A DNA stretch of 64,000 nucleotides from NCBI GenBank assembly GCA_900095095.1, contig FMBT01000381.1:1-64000 (forward strand), written 5' to 3'. A model generated the notes under the pieces. That model was given only the letters and a program-made list of their open reading frames with translations. It was not told the origin of the DNA and did not search any database. The stretch's first letter is position 1. Each line of letters starts with the position of its first letter. The translations under genes were made by a program, and so were the position numbers. This document shows, in pieces, positions 59,301 to 64,000 of the stretch. This DNA is from Fragilariopsis cylindrus CCMP1102. Its lineage: Eukaryota; Bacillariophyta; Bacillariophyceae; Bacillariales; Bacillariaceae.

Positions 59301-61552
59301 TTTTTCAGACCAGAGTATAAACCATCAGGCAGAATTGCCTCTGCAGGTTTGGTGTCTCCTGAATCACAAAGTAAGAAAGAAATGTATCTTCTATAGAAGA
59401 TACATTAGATCATGTATACATGATCAGTATAATTTCTCTGTTTATAATAAGCTTACATTTTTGTTCGTTTGTTATTTTAGTTCTGAATGGACCCACAAGC
59501 GTCAATACGATAAATATGATGACTTCATTTGTTAAATATGGGGCCTCGGACTGCTTTGGGGGGTTTGGTCGTAATCAGGAGGGTAAATATGGATGGGACC
59601 ATACTAGATGTATAATTGGATCATCCACAAACTTTGGTCTCGCTACATATAATCCAATCACTTACGGCTTGAATTCGTCAGGGGAAATCGTTGATGATCT
59701 TGCAACATTATTAACAGGTGGACGTCTTAGTGATACTAACAGACAGCTTATAATTGAAGCATACGAATACACGCTTGATCTGAAAAAAGATCCATACGAG
59801 GCTATGGTCAACGCACAACAATTAATGCTGGCCAGTCCAGAATTTCAAACCACGAACACTCCATCTCTGATTGGTGGAGAACGTCCTATATCAAGTAAGC
59901 CCCAGCCATCTGGTAAGCCATATAAAGCAGTCATCTACTTGATGCTTGCTGGTGGAGCAGATTCCTATAACATGCTAGTACCAGATAAATGCACGGGAGA
60001 AAACTCGGATGGTATAACAGTTTCGGAACAGTATCTTACCCACCGAGGGAATGTGGCATTTGATCGACAAGCAGGGGAATTTGACGTAACTATAGATTCT
60101 ACCTCCTCTGAACAACCATGCTCTTCGTTTGCAGTGCACGATGAGCTTGACTTCGTGAAAGAATTGTATGATAGCAAGGACTTAGTTTGGATCGCTAATG
60201 CGGGTGTGGTCAACCAAAATGGAATGAATAAAAATAATTTTAATTCCAAGACGAAGACGCAGCTATTTGCTCATGTAAGTACACAGTAAACATGCATATT
60301 TGAAAGGAACAAATCAATTATATTCCGATCAACAACAGATGACTAAGTTTAAACCCTCTCACCCCTTTTATGTATGATTTCAGAATGCGATGGAGGCAGA
60401 AGTAAAAAAAGTCGATCCTTACAACGAAATCTTAGGAACTGGTGTCCTAGGCAGGGCCAACGATATCTTACAGCAGGATGGATATAATGTCAATGCATTC
60501 AATATTGATGAATCGGCCATCGTATTGGACGGCAAACCAGGTGAATCCTCCGCTCCGATTGTTATTAGTTCGAATGGCATCAATGCGTTTGGTGAACGGC
60601 CTGACGGAAAAGGTTGGAAACATACACAAGATGAAATGTATTTCGACATTGAACGCTATGCTGGTCTCCTAAATGCAAAAACATCGGAATTCTCAGGAAT
60701 GTACGGTGAGCTCTGGTCTCAGGTATTTACCAAGGGTATCACAGATGCCTATGATTTGAAACAAGATTTGGACGAGACTGCTCAAATGAACGAGTCTATT
60801 TGGGAAGGTTCAACGAATAGTTATAGTGAAAGACATCTTAGGAACAAATTCAAGACTGTTGCTTCACTCATGCAAACACATGAAAGTCGCGGCACTGATC
60901 GGGAGATATTTTCAGTTGGATGTAAGTGAAAACAAACACACCATGCACTCAGGCAAACGCAAATATGACCGAGATAAATTTTCTGGATCCAGTGATCTTG
61001 AATGCTCTAACAATATTTTGTATGACTGCTTCTTAATTTCTCTGTACGGGTATCAATTCTATTTTAGATGGTGGATTTGACCACCACGATCAAATGAAGG
61101 CAAACCTTCGACCCAAAATGCAGGCATTGAATGCAAATCTGAAAAGGCTTGTTGGCCAATTGAAAGAAGATGGATTGTGGGACAATACCGTTATCTATGT
61201 GACGTCAGAATTTGCTCGAACAATAACGCCTAACCAAAATGATGGGTCGGACCATGCATGGGCTCAGAATGTGATGCTGATGGGAGGAAATGTTAATGGA
61301 GGTCAGATTCTTGGAAAGTATCCTAACGACATTACACCTACTTCGCGCCTAGATGATGGATCAGGACGTGGTCGTTTCATCCCTACCACATCAAATGATG
61401 CCATTTGGAATTCTATCATTCAATGGTATGGTGTTACCGAAGAGGCTGACCTTGATACATGTCTTCCGAACCGCTACAACACTGTGAACCCAGTAGAAGG
61501 AGAAATGGACTCACCCCTCTTTACTCTTGAAGATATGTTCGAATCTCAATAA
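53340..61552 (+). CDS. Secreted DUF1800-DUF1501 fusion protein, 13 exons
   Basis: A 2277-residue protein. Exons: 53340-54419, 54564-55834, 55960-56590, 56708-56779, 56898-57099, 57184-57230, 57344-58100, 58202-58223, 58319-59032, 59150-59370, 59481-60274, 60384-60921, 61068-61552. All introns are GT-AG, 84-146 nt; the exons sum to 2278 codons. A signal peptide (KLLFFSFAFAFAFVFVLKGA) precedes about 330 Cys-containing extracellular-type residues of unknown fold. DUF1800 then runs from about 340 to 1760: ARFLEKVTFGPTRSDI, RQRTSFALSQIVVMSP, REIMQLFTIGLYK, ELDAALEHIYYHQNMAPFLA, SQRFGVSNPSPRYIETAA, LKATIAALLLDREAQ and AQQLMLASPEFQTTN. It carries a large non-bacterial insert mainly in exon 2. DUF1501, an alkaline-phosphatase-superfamily relative, follows from about 1795: VIYLMLAGGADSYNMLVP, GGFDHHDQMKANL, TSEFARTITPN, SDHAWAQNVMLMGGNVNGG. 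In bacteria the two are usually adjacent genes for exported proteins of unknown function. Confidence 0.93.
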
Positions 61553-62320
61553 TTCCTCTACCTTTTATTCTGATATGGTGGATTGACTTTTAAGTTAGAA
61601 TAGAATAAATAATCCAATACAACATGGATAAATTAATATATAAATTGTACTTTAAAGCTATGGGTCAACACGAATGCAGGATCTATAAAAGAGAAGTACA
61701 ATAGATCATTACAGGAAAGAGAAAATTGTTTCATACCTTCAACTGATACGTTTCACAAACAATGGGTGAAACAGATGTTATTAATCTTCTTATTTATATG
61801 GTAGGGGTTGCTACTCTCTTCCCTAGATAGACTGCCGTGGTTGTTCTACCAGGCTACTCACCCTTCTTGAATATGTATCTCTGTTGATAAAGAGATGGTT
61901 TTTCTTTCTGTAGACATATCTATTGATATTGCTATTGCGATACCTCAATCAGTTCAAACGCAAAAGGTTGTTATTAACACACTTTTCTATTTAGTCTATG
62001 GTTATTACAATCCGTCAACAATAAAAGAAAGAGATGGAGCGTTTCTTGTAATCTTGGTTGTTTGTTGTCTTCTGGTATTGCGGTAAGCGGTAACTTTGTA
62101 TTCAACGGTATTTGTAACATCACTTTGTCTAATACGGTATTTATATTAGTGGTTCGCGGTTTGCACTTCTTTTCTTTGTGCTTTGACTTCAACTGGTCAC
62201 AACTGTTCAACATTTACCTTTCCAGACATTATCCCTTATTATGTACAATTTAACATCAACCTACAATTTATACTTCTCATATGCTAGTAGTAGCTATTGC
62301 AGAGAATAGTACCATGGGTA
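61553..62320. other. Gene-poor region
   Basis: No gene is recognised. A minus-strand frame at 61974-62213 (LPLTAIPEDNKQPRLQETLH) reads slightly protein-like and lies beside the RNase H-like remnant, so it may belong to the same fossil. Confidence 0.35.
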
Positions 62321-62509
62321 TCAGGCTTGGCCGCTTGTCCATCCAAGCTTATCTTGATCTAATATCCAGTATCCTTTCTCTATTTGATATCCTTCAACCC
62401 AATGAAACTGGATGTCAATAGAAAGAGCAGCAAGAGAAGGTTGAATTTCCTGCAACAGATCAATAGAGGGCAAGAGTGAAGAGCCCTGGCACTGCACACC
62501 ATCCAGTGC
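62321..62509 (-). mobile_element. Mobile-element RNase H-like fossil fragment
   Basis: About 63 codons on the minus strand include SLLPSIDLLQEIQPSLAALS followed by IDIQFHWVEGYQIEKG and a DQDKLGWTSGQA tail. The FHWVxGHQ-like motif, an upstream EI...L helix and the LD...LN..A-type tail resemble RNase H-like domains of reverse-transcriptase elements common in diatoms and oomycetes. Only this fragment is clear. The element is broken and no terminal repeats were found; class and age cannot be fixed. Confidence 0.45.
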
Positions 62510-63044
62510 TATGGTAGTAGCCCTTTATAGATCCTCTTATAGTGATAGATAGAACTTGTAGAAGTCCAGAAATGCAAGAACAGTACAAACAGTAGCAATA
62601 CTGCTCTTGTAAAGCCTCCTACTTCCCAAAATTTGTTTAAAAAATCAAGATATATTGGTGAGACACTTCATCCAAGAATAAATCAATCAGAATTCTAGTA
62701 TCAAATCTTCCAGTACATGAAGAAGAAAAGAGTTTTGTTGTATAAGGAATGTGTGCATGGTAGTAGTACTGTATTCCTTGGTGGATAGAGGGTTGTGCAG
62801 TGAGGGATCAGACACTACTATAGTTGACAAAATACCGCAACTTTCATTAGTAGAAAAAGATTGCAGGATGATGTGGTCATTCCCTATAACATCATGAGAT
62901 ATATCAATGATTGTCGATTGAGATAACAAAAGAGTTTTCCTGGTAATCTTAATCTTAACGATCTATACTTACCATAATCATCTATTGCTTAAGATTTCAT
63001 CTAATTTAGTAGCGCACTTTTTTAATGAATACAATACAGGAATA

Positions 63045-63080
<36 letters not shown>

Positions 63081-64000
63081 CTACTCATTATATAAAAGCT
63101 ACCATGCCACTCCTCACGGCCTTAGAAAGGCTAGTGAGTTTTAAGGTTATACTCATCAAAAGGGCTAATATATATATATATAAACCCCAACTATGAAACG
63201 AAGGGAGGAGGAAAATTCTAACTTTAATTGGGAGAGAGAGTATACGACATGTGAAGAAACTCAATCAATTCAAAGATACACACACACACACTTCTTCCAA
63301 CATTGTTGATCAATCGTACTACTTCTAAAGATGTTACAATATATGTAGTAAACTTTATCATGAGGTACAATCATGTTGCATTATGCTTAGGGTAAAGATT
63401 CAGATGACAAATATGACTATAAATATAGTATCAATCGAATTCAGATTATGGATATTAGAAAAGAAGAATTTTAATTGCTACCAGTTGTAATAATTGTATG
63501 TCTGGCAACTTTTTCCAGATTACTTGATGTTATTGAGTGCAGCTCACCTTGTACTTTTAAATTCTGCCACTCTATTCCAAACAGCAGCACCAACAGTCAG
63601 TATATGGTAGTATAGATAATTAATTATATCTTGATAGATGATACTTTATTTCCAATAATGAGCATTATCATTATTTGTTTTATGTCAACTCCAACATAAT
63701 ATAGCTCAATTGATGAACTTATTGTTGCGTTCAGCTAGTAGAGAGGATAAGCTGAAATAAAATTTATACATAGCATAATAACATACAACTGTTCCTATCA
63801 TCTAATCTGTGTTATAATGTGGTGGATAGCATTTATACAGTACAGTAGTATTCTTATTTTAAAGCAGGGGGAAATTATTCCCCCTTTTCCCCTCGTTGCT
63901 TAGCTATTATCGAAAAAATTACGCGGTCATTTATTTTGATCGAGTAGAGAGGTAATTTGCACGCGAAACTGCATTCTAGTATTCTGTTCGTCGTGTACAG
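62510..64000. other. Gene-poor AT-rich region
   Basis: Nothing intact is seen. It holds TA runs (63048-63079 and 63169-63182), a CA run near 63277-63290 and a low-complexity frame at 62687-62929. The last 200 bp have no recognisable coding. Confidence 0.45.
63048..63079. repeat. (TA)n microsatellite
   Basis: About 16 TA units in a row. Confidence 0.95.

Noticed and set aside
62687-62929. 80-codon minus frame
   Set aside because: Ser/Ile/Leu-rich without motif; at most part of the nearby fossil.
1-64000. CRISPR arrays, bacterial operons, rRNA or clear tRNA genes
   Set aside because: None found; the gene structure is eukaryotic nuclear.

Overview
This window looks like nuclear DNA from a diatom, or at least an ochrophyte alga. 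The evidence is a eukaryotic gene set with short GT-AG introns (about 84 to 240 nt), several N-termini that start with a signal peptide ending in a SAF/SHGF/ASAAAF-like motif as in diatom plastid import, a tandem helicase-associated-domain protein, a LysM protein, a plastid-type lysine-pathway enzyme, and low-GC gaps with many microsatellites. The species cannot be named from the sequence.

Layout. 1-9.5 kb: an inverted repeat; PDCD2/TSR4 (+); TAF6 (-); ribosomal protein eL42 (+); a duplicated ~200 bp tract; the RNase P/MRP subunit POP4 (-, low-complexity-rich); dihydrodipicolinate synthase (+). 9.9-15 kb: a LysM protein (-), a small unknown gene (+), and a GNS-type sulfatase (-) with a 16-nt microexon. 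15-25 kb: an UNC-45/UCS myosin chaperone (+), a diatom-type secretory/plastid protein (+), the 60S GTPase LSG1 (-), and a TCAIM-like DUF4460/DUF4461 protein (+). 25.6-40 kb: a MATE transporter (+), a small doubtful gene (-), a plastid-type unknown (-), a GlcNAc-transferase-like type II membrane protein (+), a LETM1-like protein with a signal peptide (+), a five-repeat helicase-associated-domain protein (-), and a Tim17/22/23-family protein (+). 40-50 kb: a WNK-type kinase with polyglutamine tracts (-) and a large importin-13/transportin-3-like karyopherin (-) whose start abuts a 75-nt GA/CT run. 50-53 kb is accessory DNA with a broken coding remnant. 53.3-61.6 kb holds one large gene of 13 exons, about 2277 residues, that fuses DUF1800 and DUF1501. 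61.6-64 kb is gene-poor and has a mobile-element RNase H-like remnant.

Two points stand out. First, DUF1800 and DUF1501 are usually neighbouring bacterial genes of unknown function; here they form one secreted, intron-rich eukaryotic protein. Second, seven or more otherwise well conserved host genes change reading frame, essentially always as if one base were missing. Counting one missing base per step gives totals divisible by three in sulfatase, UNC-45, MATE, TAF6, the helicase-associated-domain gene and DapA. The simplest explanation is single-base deletions in a long-read consensus, so I treat these genes as functional rather than as pseudogenes.

Four genes between 1 and 23 kb serve ribosome biogenesis or translation (TSR4, eL42, POP4, LSG1), but they lie on both strands among unrelated genes, so no operon-like unit is implied. 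All assignments come from reading motifs by eye; no database search was run.
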